Source: Prolixibacteraceae bacterium | GTDB taxonomy: Bacteria > Bacteroidota > Bacteroidia > Bacteroidales > Prolixibacteraceae | NCBI GenBank assembly: GCA_025210775.1 | Contig: JAOARB010000031.1 | Location: 89,022 to 153,021, forward strand | Reading direction: 5' to 3' | DNA length: 64,000 nt | Part shown: positions 21,067 to 29,168 of the stretch, one piece after another | Layout of the letters: each line of letters opens with the position of its first letter | Numbering within the stretch: position 1 is the stretch's first letter | Notes under the pieces: model-generated | Database searches by the model: none | What the model was told of the DNA's origin: nothing | Seen by the model: the letters and a program-made list of their open reading frames with translations, nothing else | Position numbers and translations under genes: made by a program

Positions 21067-21569
21067 ATTTATACAGTTTTTGTATGTAACAGCTCTAAAA
21101 TTAATCAAAAGAAAAATAACAAAATAGGGAGAATATCATTCTTCCCATTCAAAATAGGAGATTGCAAGTTAAGACTCAATTATTTAACGTTAATTGATAA
21201 TAATTTAAATAATTACATAAAATTCATTAACAATATTCGTCTATCACATAACGGAAGAACCACTGCCAACAAAAAGGATTCTAGTATTTGAAGACAGTGT
21301 AAGAACTGATATTGAATAGATAATAAGAAGGTTTTAAGAGTACTTCCACCATGGTTGGACCCCATAATCAAACCTATATGATTCGTTACGAATATCCTTC
21401 ATTTAAATAAACCAACATTCTATCATGATCCCACTGTTTTATGGGCAAACCAGACTTCCAGATTAGCAATAATCATATAAACAAAAATAAGACAACAAAA
21501 AATCCATATACATTAAATGTATACGGATTTTTCTCTCACTATGGCAATTAATAATACCTCATATTGTAT
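21067..21569. other. Intergenic region upstream of S9 gene
   Basis: 503 bases. Apart from the pirin-gene terminator at 21499-21536 I see no gene, repeat or convincing promoter match. It must hold the promoter of the minus-strand S9 gene. Confidence 0.5.
21499..21536 (-). terminator. Intrinsic terminator after pirin-like gene
   Basis: An almost perfect 16-bp stem (AAAAATCC.TATACAT with ATGTATACGGATTTTT, one mismatch) has a 2-3-nt loop and T-rich ends on both strands. Confidence 0.75.
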
Positions 21570-22286
21570 TTAACGTTTTGGAGGCATTTCAATCAATATA
21601 AATTTTGAATCCGCCATCATCTTAAGATGAACGGTTTCTTCGTCTGTCCAAACACCAATAGCATCATTTGGAAAAGCCACATGATCTTCTAAATGTACCA
21701 TTCCTTCAATAACAAGCAGATAAAGGCCATTACCTGAATAATGGATCTTATAATCACACTCTGCATTCTTTTCCATGTTACCCCAAGAAACACAAGCATC
21801 TTGCGCTATAGGTAATCCTTGGTCAGCTCCCACCAAAAGGACCAATTCGGACTTTTGGTTATCTAAATCGAAACTGCAACTATTATACTGAGGAGCAACA
21901 CCTTTATCTTTAGGAAGAAAACGCATATGAAGTAGACGCAAATCAGCCTCGGCATCATTATTAAGTTCAGAGTGTTTCACTCCAGAACCACCAGACAAGC
22001 ACTGAATGCCCCCCCTTTTTAGGATCTTATCATTACCTAAAGTATCGGTATGTTTCAACTCTCCATCTAAAACAATTGTTACCATCTCCATATTATCCAA
22101 AGGAGTAGAAGAAAATCCTCTATTGGGCTGAATTCTTTCATCATTTAGTACCCTAAGTTTTCCAAACTGCATTCTTATTGGATTAAAATATTGTCCATAA
22201 CTAAAAGAGTGATAACTTTTCATCCAACTTAAATTGGAAACTCCTCTAGAACTTGCTCGATGAATAATTGCTTTAGTCATAATCAT
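21570..22286 (-). CDS. Pirin-family bicupin protein (YhhW-like), metal site altered
   Basis: A 238-residue cytoplasmic bicupin protein of the pirin/quercetin-2,3-dioxygenase-like family. The N-terminal family block runs about residues 8-50 (SWMKSYHSFSYGQYFNP, KLRVLNDE). In family members the first cupin reads G-F-x-T-H-P-H-x-x-M-E, with two His metal ligands; here it reads GFSSTPLDNME, so both His are replaced (Thr61, Leu63). The other pair, His105 and Glu107 in GVKHSELN, is kept. Metal binding and dioxygenase activity are therefore doubtful, and the protein may be regulatory or structural. Start could be Met1 or Met3. It is followed by a terminator and transcribed alone. Confidence 0.82.
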   Translation of the reverse strand: MIMTKAIIHRASSRGVSNLSWMKSYHSFSYGQYFNPIRMQFGKLRVLNDERIQPNRGFSSTPLDNMEMVTIVLDGELKHTDTLGNDKILKRGGIQCLSGGSGVKHSELNNDAEADLRLLHMRFLPKDKGVAPQYNSCSFDLDNQKSELVLLVGADQGLPIAQDACVSWGNMEKNAECDYKIHYSGNGLYLLVIEGMVHLEDHVAFPNDAIGVWTDEETVHLKMMADSKFILIEMPPKR

Positions 22287-22450
22287 AAACCTTTTAAATT
22301 AAAAACATATATGATTATCTTTTTGTTCGAACAGAATCTTCTTTTCGTGGCAAAATCATTAAAAAAAACTAAAAGTAAACACTATTTAGATTCTAAATGG
22401 AAAAGATCATTAGAAATAAAACGAGAATTATTTTAGAGAATAGTTTTTTG

Positions 22451-22458
22451 TATATTTG
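22451..22458 (+). promoter_or_regulatory. Candidate -7 promoter element TATATTTG
   Basis: An exact TAnnTTTG match 26 bases before an ATG (22484). No good -33 TTTG lies at the expected distance, so the assignment is tentative. Confidence 0.4.
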
Positions 22459-22483
22459 AAATATTGAACTAAATGATAACACA

Positions 22484-22588
22484 ATGAACACATCTATTAC
22501 CATTCTATCAACACTACGCATTCATACACATAAATTTTCTCGACCATTACAATCCTCTAATAAAGAATATAATCGGTATCGTCAATAA
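22484..22588 (+). CDS. Possible small ORF, 34 residues, unknown
   Basis: ATG to TAA encoding a basic peptide starting MNTSITILSTLRIHTHKF and ending NRYRQ. The support is only positional: a TATATTTG element lies just upstream. I recognise no family. It could equally be untranslated leader of the TPR regulator gene 245 bases downstream. Confidence 0.2.
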   Translation: MNTSITILSTLRIHTHKFSRPLQSSNKEYNRYRQ

Positions 22589-22833
22589 ATAATAATGTGG
22601 TTTATGACGTAAATAATGTTATTCCCATTTCGAGAACTACACTAAAATTGGGAAGAATAATAAATGTGAACAAGACTTATCATAACTGGTTTTTGCCTTA
22701 ATCAAATTAAACTAAATAATCACAATATTTGTTTACAACAATAAGACATAGATTATAAAGGCATCACTTTTGTTCTAAACCATAAAACCAAATATGGTGA
22801 TGATAAGAAATTAGAGAAACAACAATAGCGAAG

Positions 22834-24588
22834 ATGAAGAGATATACAACACAACCATTACAACACACATTCGTATTCTTGGCATTAATGATCCTTCCTT
22901 TCTTAATGAAGGCTCAACCTAGCGAAGAGATTCCAGATGAAGTGTCCTCCTATTTCCAAAAATACGAATCTCTTAAAAAGAATAATCCTTATCAAGCGGT
23001 TACACTGATGCAAGAAGCATCACAACTAGAAGTAATACAAGACAATCATAAGACCAAATCCTCTATATTTAATCGTATTGGAAACATATATCTAGAGTTA
23101 AAGATATATCCTCTTGCCATGGATGCTTATTTTGAGTCATTAAAGAACATTAATCTTGCTAATGATGAAAATGGAAAAGCCTATTGTCTTAACGATATTG
23201 GTAATGTCTACTATGCATTAAACAATTACGACCTTCCGAAACAGTATTACCAAAAATCTTTGGAGATATTTGAGAAGACAAAAGATCCTTATGGTATTGC
23301 CGTAGCTTCCAATAATCTTGGTATGATTGCCTTAAAAACGCAGAATTACGAAAAGGCATTAGCTTATTTCCAGAAAGCATACGATATACGAAAAGAAGCA
23401 AACAATCTTGGGTTAATGGCTCATTCAAAGCTTTTTATTTCTAAGGTATTCTTAGAGCAAGGATATTTTGAAAAAGCTATCAAATATTTGAAAGATGCAC
23501 GTCAGATGTATGCTCGTGATAGAGAACCTCAAAACGTTGCTGAAGTTGAATTTGAATTAGGTAACTCCTACTTGCTTTATAAGAAATATCCAGAGGCATT
23601 GAAATTCTTTGAGAGTGCACTCAACCTTTATACGCTAAAACATGAACATCTGGAAGTAGGTAAAACAATTCTGGCTATCGCATCTTGCTATGAAGAACTA
23701 GATAACCTTAAAATGGCAGAACAAAATGCCATTAAAGCGAATAAATTATTTGAAAGTTATAAGTTAGAATCACAACAATTAGATGCAATCATCTTTTTGG
23801 CACGATTATATGAACAAGAAAAAAGATATAAAGAAGCAGCTACTTTTCAAAAACAATATATCGAACTACAAAAATCAATAGACAAGAAAAACAACAAAGC
23901 TGAATTCTCTAAATTGCTTTATAGTATCGATGCTTTTAAAGAATCGCAAGAGATCAAGCAACTTAGACTACTCAATATTCAACAGAAAGAGAGAACCCAA
24001 CTATTGTTTGTTCTATTCCTTCTTGCCTTCCTTCTTGTAATCTTTGTCTTTATCTGGTTTAGACAGAAAAGAAAACAACAGCAGATCATGTTGGAGAAGA
24101 AAAAAGAGATCGCGGAACTCGAGTTATACAAAAAAGAACAGGAGAACGAAAGATTAAATAGAGAACTTAATTTTAGAAACAATGAGCTTGCATCAAAAGC
24201 CATTACAATGGTTAAAACAAGTGAGTTTGTCGATGAAATTATTAAACTTCTCCAACAACTTGTGATTCCTAAAACAGCCCAAAGAAGTGTGGGGCAAATT
24301 ATTGACAAACTACATTTCTTTAAAAAAGACGATGGTTGGAAAGAGTTTGAAGTACGTTTCGAGAAAGTCCATAGCGATTTCTATCGTAACATCGAGAAAA
24401 AACATCCTAACCTTACCCCTAATGAAAGAAAGATTTGTGCTTTCCTTCGCCTTAATATGACAACCAAAGAGATTAGTGCATTAACATATAAAAGTGCCAA
24501 AAGTATTGATGTGGCTCGCTCTAGACTAAGAAAGAAGATGGATCTTCCTAGAGACGAAAACTTAATCACATACTTATCTCAATTTTAA
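22834..24588 (+). CDS. TPR-domain, membrane-anchored LuxR-like HTH regulator
   Basis: A 584-residue protein with a signal/anchor in residues 1-27, then about eight tetratricopeptide repeats from 35 to 350 (for example YCLNDIGNVYYALNNYDL, ASNNLGMIALKTQNYEKA). One membrane helix lies at about 390-409, a coiled coil at about 412-460, and a C-terminal helix-turn-helix region at about 525-584 (LTPNERKICAFL, MTTKEISALTYKSAKSID). This layout puts the TPRs in the periplasm and the HTH in the cytoplasm, a design common in Bacteroidota. It is probably a one-component transcription regulator sensing a periplasmic protein or peptide. No target is evident. It is followed by a terminator-like hairpin. Confidence 0.85.
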   Translation: MKRYTTQPLQHTFVFLALMILPFLMKAQPSEEIPDEVSSYFQKYESLKKNNPYQAVTLMQEASQLEVIQDNHKTKSSIFNRIGNIYLELKIYPLAMDAYFESLKNINLANDENGKAYCLNDIGNVYYALNNYDLPKQYYQKSLEIFEKTKDPYGIAVASNNLGMIALKTQNYEKALAYFQKAYDIRKEANNLGLMAHSKLFISKVFLEQGYFEKAIKYLKDARQMYARDREPQNVAEVEFELGNSYLLYKKYPEALKFFESALNLYTLKHEHLEVGKTILAIASCYEELDNLKMAEQNAIKANKLFESYKLESQQLDAIIFLARLYEQEKRYKEAATFQKQYIELQKSIDKKNNKAEFSKLLYSIDAFKESQEIKQLRLLNIQQKERTQLLFVLFLLAFLLVIFVFIWFRQKRKQQQIMLEKKKEIAELELYKKEQENERLNRELNFRNNELASKAITMVKTSEFVDEIIKLLQQLVIPKTAQRSVGQIIDKLHFFKKDDGWKEFEVRFEKVHSDFYRNIEKKHPNLTPNERKICAFLRLNMTTKEISALTYKSAKSIDVARSRLRKKMDLPRDENLITYLSQF

Positions 24589-24605
24589 TAATTAAAACTA
24601 CTTTT

Positions 24606-24646
24606 ATATCGCAATAACCAATGTTGGTTATTGCGATATTTTTTTT
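24606..24646 (+). terminator. Terminator hairpin abutting the yfcE start
   Basis: A perfect 15-bp stem (ATATCGCAATAACCA with TGGTTATTGCGATAT) with a 4-nt loop is followed by a run of seven T. It ends one base before the ATG of the next gene. Confidence 0.75.
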
Positions 24647-24647
24647 C

Positions 24648-25157
24648 ATGAAACAGATAGCACTTATATCAGATAGCCATGGTAAACTAGACACCTTGGC
24701 ATTAAAACACGTCAAAGATGTAGACGAAATATGGCACGCAGGAGACCTTGGGGGTATTGAAGTCTTAGACCAACTAGAAAAGATTGCAAAAGTCCGTGCT
24801 GTATATGGTAATATTGACGATCATACGGTACGCAATGCAACACAAGAGATGGCTACTTTTGAAGTCGAAGGTTTAAAAGTCGTGATGACCCACATTGGGG
24901 GATATCCTGGAAGATACTACAAAGGTATTGGTCCTTACCTAACAAAGACAAAGCCAAATCTATTTATCTCTGGTCATTCTCATATATTAAAGGTAATGAG
25001 AGATGCCTCTAAAAACCTACTACATATCAATCCTGGTGCTATAGGCAAACATGGATTCCACAAAGTTCGTACTTTAATTAAGTTCGATATCGACAAAGCG
25101 GAAATTCAAAATGTTAGAGTAGTCGAATTAGGTCCTAGAGGAAAGCTCTCCATTTAA
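24648..25157 (+). CDS. YfcE-like metallophosphoesterase
   Basis: A 169-residue cytoplasmic phosphodiesterase of the MJ0936/YfcE type. Metal-binding motifs are in order: ISDSHGK at the N-terminus, HAGDLGG, YGNIDDH, MTHIGG and SGHSH. The frame extends to an ATG at 24621, but that ATG lies inside the loop of a terminator hairpin; the ATG at 24648 gives the family N-terminus MKQIALISDSHG. YfcE-type enzymes hydrolyse phosphodiesters with manganese; the natural substrate is unclear. No promoter is obvious between the preceding hairpin and the start, so expression may depend on read-through. A terminator overlaps its own stop codon. Confidence 0.88.
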   Translation: MKQIALISDSHGKLDTLALKHVKDVDEIWHAGDLGGIEVLDQLEKIAKVRAVYGNIDDHTVRNATQEMATFEVEGLKVVMTHIGGYPGRYYKGIGPYLTKTKPNLFISGHSHILKVMRDASKNLLHINPGAIGKHGFHKVRTLIKFDIDKAEIQNVRVVELGPRGKLSI

Positions 25158-25170
25158 GAAGAGCTTTTTT
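25143..25170 (+). terminator. Terminator overlapping yfcE stop codon
   Basis: A short stem (AAGCTCT/AGAGCTT) followed by T7. The left arm lies inside the last codons of the gene and the TAA is in the loop. Confidence 0.6.
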
Positions 25171-25211
25171 TAATAATCAAAAACCTCAGCAGAAGTTGTC
25201 AATTTTTCCTT

Positions 25212-25709
25212 TTATTGTCGTTTCCATATTTCTTGGTAGTAGTCTCTATCATCAATATAATCAACATAAATATATTCAACTTTATATTTTAATCCTTTCT
25301 TTGTGGGAGCCAGATATTCTTTTAACGCGTCTACTGATGAATAGCCTATCTCTCCATTTTCAAAAACAAAACGAACATAACCAATTTTGGGAGCCAATTG
25401 AAAATGATCCTTATATTGAAGAATCTTGCTTTGCCAATGATAATTCTCCACTTCTGGGGTTAAAGGGTCTAAATAGTTACTCCAATTATCAATCGAATTA
25501 AAAAAGCCTTGAGGATAGATGTCTTTGAGCAAATCCACTTTTCCATATTTGTATATATCACCTCCTAAAACCGCATCGCTCCAAACTTTTTCGCGTTCTG
25601 CTTGAAATGATGGATTGGCTTCGGGAGTCGGAACATAACTAAAGAATTCTGGTAATGGAAAACCTTTCACCTTGCGTTGTTCAAATAACTGAAAAGCAAT
25701 TATTTTCAT
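25212..25709 (-). CDS. Hypothetical protein, 165 residues
   Basis: A soluble protein without signal peptide or membrane helix that I do not recognise. It is rich in aromatic residues (many Tyr, Phe, Trp), with blocks such as FFSYVPTPEANPSF and YVRFVFENGEIGYSSVDAL and an acidic C-terminal part ending EIWKRQ. The frame also allows an ATG four codons upstream (25721); I chose the second Met because it gives MKIIAFQLF. The lipoprotein gene upstream also ends in IWKRS-like residues (HAIWKRS), a small shared C-terminal ending that may be coincidence. It is separated from that gene by a strong terminator. Confidence 0.6.
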   Translation of the reverse strand: MKIIAFQLFEQRKVKGFPLPEFFSYVPTPEANPSFQAEREKVWSDAVLGGDIYKYGKVDLLKDIYPQGFFNSIDNWSNYLDPLTPEVENYHWQSKILQYKDHFQLAPKIGYVRFVFENGEIGYSSVDALKEYLAPTKKGLKYKVEYIYVDYIDDRDYYQEIWKRQ

Positions 25710-25738
25710 AATGGAATACATAGCGGTATTGATTATTG

Positions 25739-25788
25739 ATAAAAAAAAGCCGAAGCAATAAAGAGAAGATATCCTTATTGCTTTGGCT
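25739..25788 (-). terminator. Intrinsic terminator after lipoprotein gene
   Basis: A long, nearly perfect stem of about 14 bp (AGCCGAAGCAATAA with TTATTGCTTTGGCT, allowing G-U) is followed by T8 on the minus strand. Confidence 0.75.
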
Positions 25789-25803
25789 CAGATGCGTTAT
25801 AAA

Positions 25804-26877
25804 TTAAGAACGCTTCCATATCGCATGATCGTCATATCCTTCTTCAAAAGGGAAGGTTACATCATTCCAATATTTTACTTTTACATCTGACCCTTTCTTA
25901 ACAAATTCAAATACAAATGTACTGTTATAATCTTTAAACGTTCGAGTAGTTAATTTATCTTTCCCTTCCCAAAAATATTCTGTAGACGAAGGGTAAGGTA
26001 AACCTGATTCCATTGGCAAATAAGGTTCATATACCGTATCATCACCACCATCAGACATTGGTGTAAAAAGTAATTCTTCTGTTCCTTTAGGGAACTCTTC
26101 AATCATTTTATATACTGCTTCCTTTATTGTACTATTTTTATAGACTCTAACAACAGAAAATCGATTATACATATCACTTGGCAAGCCAACAATGCCTTTC
26201 ATTTTTGGAACCCCTCTTTTAAAATAATAATTATATCCTTTATAATTGATCGCAACGATACCAGAGAAACACCATTTATCAGTTGAAACTGCATCTGCAG
26301 AAGAATCAAAATAAGGAATAGTATCACCTTTGGCCATTTGTTGATCACAATATTTTTGATAATTCATAAAATTATGCGAACTAGCAAGCCCCATTATATC
26401 TTCTTTTAAAGAATCTATTTCAAGAAGATTCAAATCTGACAAAAACATCGTATAGTGCTGATAGTAATACTCCATATTGGATAATTTAGCATATGTATAA
26501 GATTCCAAATCAACAGGTTCTTTAAATATACCATTAACAACAATTGTATCATCAGTTATCGCAAAACTATAATACCGAGCAAACTCTTTGGCTGCAACTT
26601 CATCATATCGAAAGCCATCATATTTATATTGAACGGTATCTTTACAATATTTATAGCATACCCAAGTACCTTTGTAATCTTTAAAAAATAGCTTCGTTCT
26701 TATTGAATCTTTGACTTTATCTTGTGCTTCACGAGCATTCTCTATTTTAACGGTCTCTTCATCATTAATAGATATATTCTCCTGTTGACTTGTCGGTTTT
26801 GTATGACACCCAGATAAAATCAACAGAATCATCCATACAAATAGACAATTACTTCCTTTTAGGCTTTTATTCCACAT
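25804..26877 (-). CDS. Hypothetical lipoprotein, 357 residues
   Basis: A lipoprotein of unknown function. From the ATG at 26877 the protein begins MWNKSLKG, has a hydrophobic stretch and a lipobox (LILSGCH), so Cys about residue 25 would be lipidated. The frame opens earlier at a GTG (26943), which would bury the signal peptide. The mature part has many Asp, Tyr and Lys residues, a GTWVCYKYCKDTVQYKYDG block near the N-terminus, and a C-terminal part on strain-dependent YFWEGKDKLTTRTF-like strands. I recognise no domain. It has its own terminator, so it is monocistronic. Confidence 0.65.
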   Translation of the reverse strand: MWNKSLKGSNCLFVWMILLILSGCHTKPTSQQENISINDEETVKIENAREAQDKVKDSIRTKLFFKDYKGTWVCYKYCKDTVQYKYDGFRYDEVAAKEFARYYSFAITDDTIVVNGIFKEPVDLESYTYAKLSNMEYYYQHYTMFLSDLNLLEIDSLKEDIMGLASSHNFMNYQKYCDQQMAKGDTIPYFDSSADAVSTDKWCFSGIVAINYKGYNYYFKRGVPKMKGIVGLPSDMYNRFSVVRVYKNSTIKEAVYKMIEEFPKGTEELLFTPMSDGGDDTVYEPYLPMESGLPYPSSTEYFWEGKDKLTTRTFKDYNSTFVFEFVKKGSDVKVKYWNDVTFPFEEGYDDHAIWKRS

Positions 26878-27521
26878 AATAACATTTGTTTTACTTACTA
26901 CAACTCTAATATTTAAAGTATTAATTTTGAATGACTCGTTCACACTACCGAATAATGATCTTTATAAAAAGTAATGCAATACAAAAGAGAGGAATTATAA
27001 TCTAACAACACTATTTTTATAAAACAAAAATAAATAAAATATATCACTTATTAACAAATAAGAAATAATTTTGCATTATCAAATATTGCACGAGAAGGAA
27101 GGAATCAAAACAACAAAAGAGAAAGAAACAAAAACAACCTAACAGCCAGACACTTTAAAACAAAAGTTATTAAAAAAGAGCTTCAATATTAAAGGCTAAT
27201 TTACCCCCACAACAACAATCATTTACACAAATACAGTTATCTTATCGATTTTTTATAACATCTATTTATATCATTCGAGACATTCTAAATACAACCAGTA
27301 TGTGTCTTACAATAGTTCTTTTAGAATAGAGTTAGAGGGATAAAAAGAGAATACACAATATGTATCATATACAACAAAGAACCGTAGTAAACTGAAATAG
27401 ACAAAGTATTGCAAACAAAATTCTCTCACTATATTAGGAAGAGCAGTGTAGAGAAATAGAAGTTATATTATTTGAAACAAAAAAAGCAGGATCTTGTCCT
27501 GCCTTTCTTTATAAGATAAGA
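26878..27521. other. Intergenic region, A-rich, no gene seen
   Basis: 644 bases between the lipoprotein start and the end of the next minus-strand gene. It contains the terminator at 27485-27506; otherwise I see no conserved motif, RNA gene or credible reading frame. Confidence 0.5.
27482..27506 (-). terminator. Intrinsic terminator
   Basis: A 7-bp GC-rich stem (GCAGGAC/GTCCTGC region) followed by T7 on the minus strand, 16 bases after the stop of the next gene. Confidence 0.65.
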
Positions 27522-28163
27522 TTAATCAATAATCGTTCCGATGCCATACTTATAGATATGCTCTTTGGTCATCAATGGCATGTCTGGAATAGAATCTGTA
27601 GACACCTGTAATTTAAACTGTCGGAAATTTTTATTGACACCAACATCATTATAATAATCTAGGTACATTTCATCTAAGATACCATTGGTAGGATTATCAT
27701 CCACCATATTTGGATTGTCAACATTAACCAGTTCCATATTACTAGGCCAACAAACGACACGGTCTACACCAGACAAGAAAAGATCAAGTGCACCAGCGTC
27801 TAAAGAGCCCCCTTTAAGGAGGACTGTTTTTAATCGTCTTTGATGTATTTCACGTCCCAGCGCAATATTTATCAACTCATCCATATTACCTACCACCTTT
27901 TTAAAACAGAGGATAGAAGTGTTTGGATATCGTTCCATTGCGCTTTTAAAATCATCTATAGAGCCAGCATAAACAACACCTGACACGACAAGCATATCTT
28001 GTGTTACGCCTTTCACTTTCGTAAAAGACAGTTTGGGTTGATCACGAAAAACAAGTTGAATTTCATGAGATAAATTGGGAATAAACAGATAAAACACACC
28101 ACAAACAAGTATAATAGCAATAAGGTACCGTTGTAGAGGTTTCTTAAAATCATTCATAAACAT
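27522..28163 (-). CDS. Membrane-anchored ClpP-like (COG3904-type) protein, probable pseudo-protease
   Basis: A 213-residue protein with one N-terminal membrane helix (about residues 12-32) and a periplasmic domain. The domain order resembles the ClpP/crotonase-like 'periplasmic protein' group: a first strand LVVSGVVYAGSIDDF, a small-residue strand, the block KGGSLDAGALDLFLSGVDR, and a final MTKEHIYKYGIG segment. In active relatives the third block holds the catalytic Ser in S-A-C; here the aligned position is Ala or Gly. If the comparison is right, it is not a protease. The match is by eye and may be wrong. Start could be Met1 or Met3. It lies 143 bases downstream of prmA on the same strand. 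Confidence 0.55.
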   Translation of the reverse strand: MFMNDFKKPLQRYLIAIILVCGVFYLFIPNLSHEIQLVFRDQPKLSFTKVKGVTQDMLVVSGVVYAGSIDDFKSAMERYPNTSILCFKKVVGNMDELINIALGREIHQRRLKTVLLKGGSLDAGALDLFLSGVDRVVCWPSNMELVNVDNPNMVDDNPTNGILDEMYLDYYNDVGVNKNFRQFKLQVSTDSIPDMPLMTKEHIYKYGIGTIID

Positions 28164-28306
28164 TAATCACTTTCTTTTTAGCAAAGATATTAGTAGACAA
28201 CGGTATCAATATATTACACTAGAAAGAATAAAAAATCCTTACTTGCACACAACACTTTTATGTATTATGACAAATAAGGATCAATATAATATAATAGTCT
28301 ATATAG

Positions 28307-29155
28307 TTAAGCTTCTTTCACAAAACGTAACACAGCCCAAGAATCTTTTTCCATTGTTTCCAAATACTTATACCCCAATTTAGAAGCATGAGCAATTAAA
28401 TCATCAGTATCAGAAGTATAAAATCCACTAAGGAATAATTCTCCTCCAATATTATTTGATGCAGCATAACGATGCATATCTTGGATTAAAATATTTTTAT
28501 GAATATTAGCTAAGATAATATCATATTTCTTTCCTTCAGGAATAGAATTCACGTCTCCATGGATAGGATTTAAGATAGAAACAACATTATTGATCTCGCT
28601 ATTTTGGGTAGTACTTTCATAACACCAATGATCGATATCAATAGCATCGACATGAGCAGCCCCTCTTTTGGCAGTCATGATACCCAAGATTCCTGTACCA
28701 CACCCCATATCTAGCACTTGCTTATCCTGACAATCCACATACATCAATTTCTCCAAGATCATAGCAGTAGTTTCATGATCACCGGTTCCAAAAGACATAT
28801 TTGGTATAATCTCAATTTGATAGGCATAATCAGAGTCATTCTCTGGTCCAACGGCACGAATCAAGATCTTATCAGCAATAATAATCTCTTTGAAAGTTTC
28901 CTCCTCCCACACTTGATTCCAGTTTTGTTCAGCCACAGCCTCACTAGAAGTAGTCACCTGATATAGAGGATCGAAATTTAATGCGCCATTCTCGACAGCA
29001 GAAGCATTAAAGATCTCTTCTTGAATAAAAGCATCGATATACTCTTCTTCGTCCACAAAACTATCGTAACCTATTTCACCTAACGCAGCCATAAGAAGAT
29101 CTCTATTCACTTCATTATCTGGTGTAATATGGCATACGGTCTTTATATATTTCAT
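28307..29155 (-). CDS. prmA: Ribosomal protein L11 methyltransferase
   Basis: A 282-residue cytoplasmic SAM-dependent methyltransferase that trimethylates ribosomal protein L11. The N-terminal substrate-binding domain spans about residues 1-110. The Rossmann methyltransferase domain has MSFGTGDHETT, LDMGCGTGILGI, DAIDIDHWC and ILANIHKN, all expected PrmA motifs. The length is slightly short of the E. coli enzyme (293), as usual for Bacteroidota. It begins 13 bases after the mltG stop, so the two are an operon. Function is secure from motifs. Confidence 0.93.
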   Translation of the reverse strand: MKYIKTVCHITPDNEVNRDLLMAALGEIGYDSFVDEEEYIDAFIQEEIFNASAVENGALNFDPLYQVTTSSEAVAEQNWNQVWEEETFKEIIIADKILIRAVGPENDSDYAYQIEIIPNMSFGTGDHETTAMILEKLMYVDCQDKQVLDMGCGTGILGIMTAKRGAAHVDAIDIDHWCYESTTQNSEINNVVSILNPIHGDVNSIPEGKKYDIILANIHKNILIQDMHRYAASNNIGGELFLSGFYTSDTDDLIAHASKLGYKYLETMEKDSWAVLRFVKEA

Positions 29156-29168
29156 CTAATTCGAATAA

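Larger units (their letters stand above)
22287..22833. other. Divergent intergenic region with small ORF and promoter-like site
   Basis: 547 bases between the pirin-like gene (-) and the TPR regulator (+). It holds a TATATTTG element at 22451-22458 and a 34-codon reading frame at 22484-22588; otherwise I see nothing recognisable. Confidence 0.5.

Noticed and set aside
24621..24647. Upstream ATG for yfcE
   Set aside because: It falls inside the loop of a terminator hairpin and lacks homology; the ATG at 24648 gives the family N-terminus.
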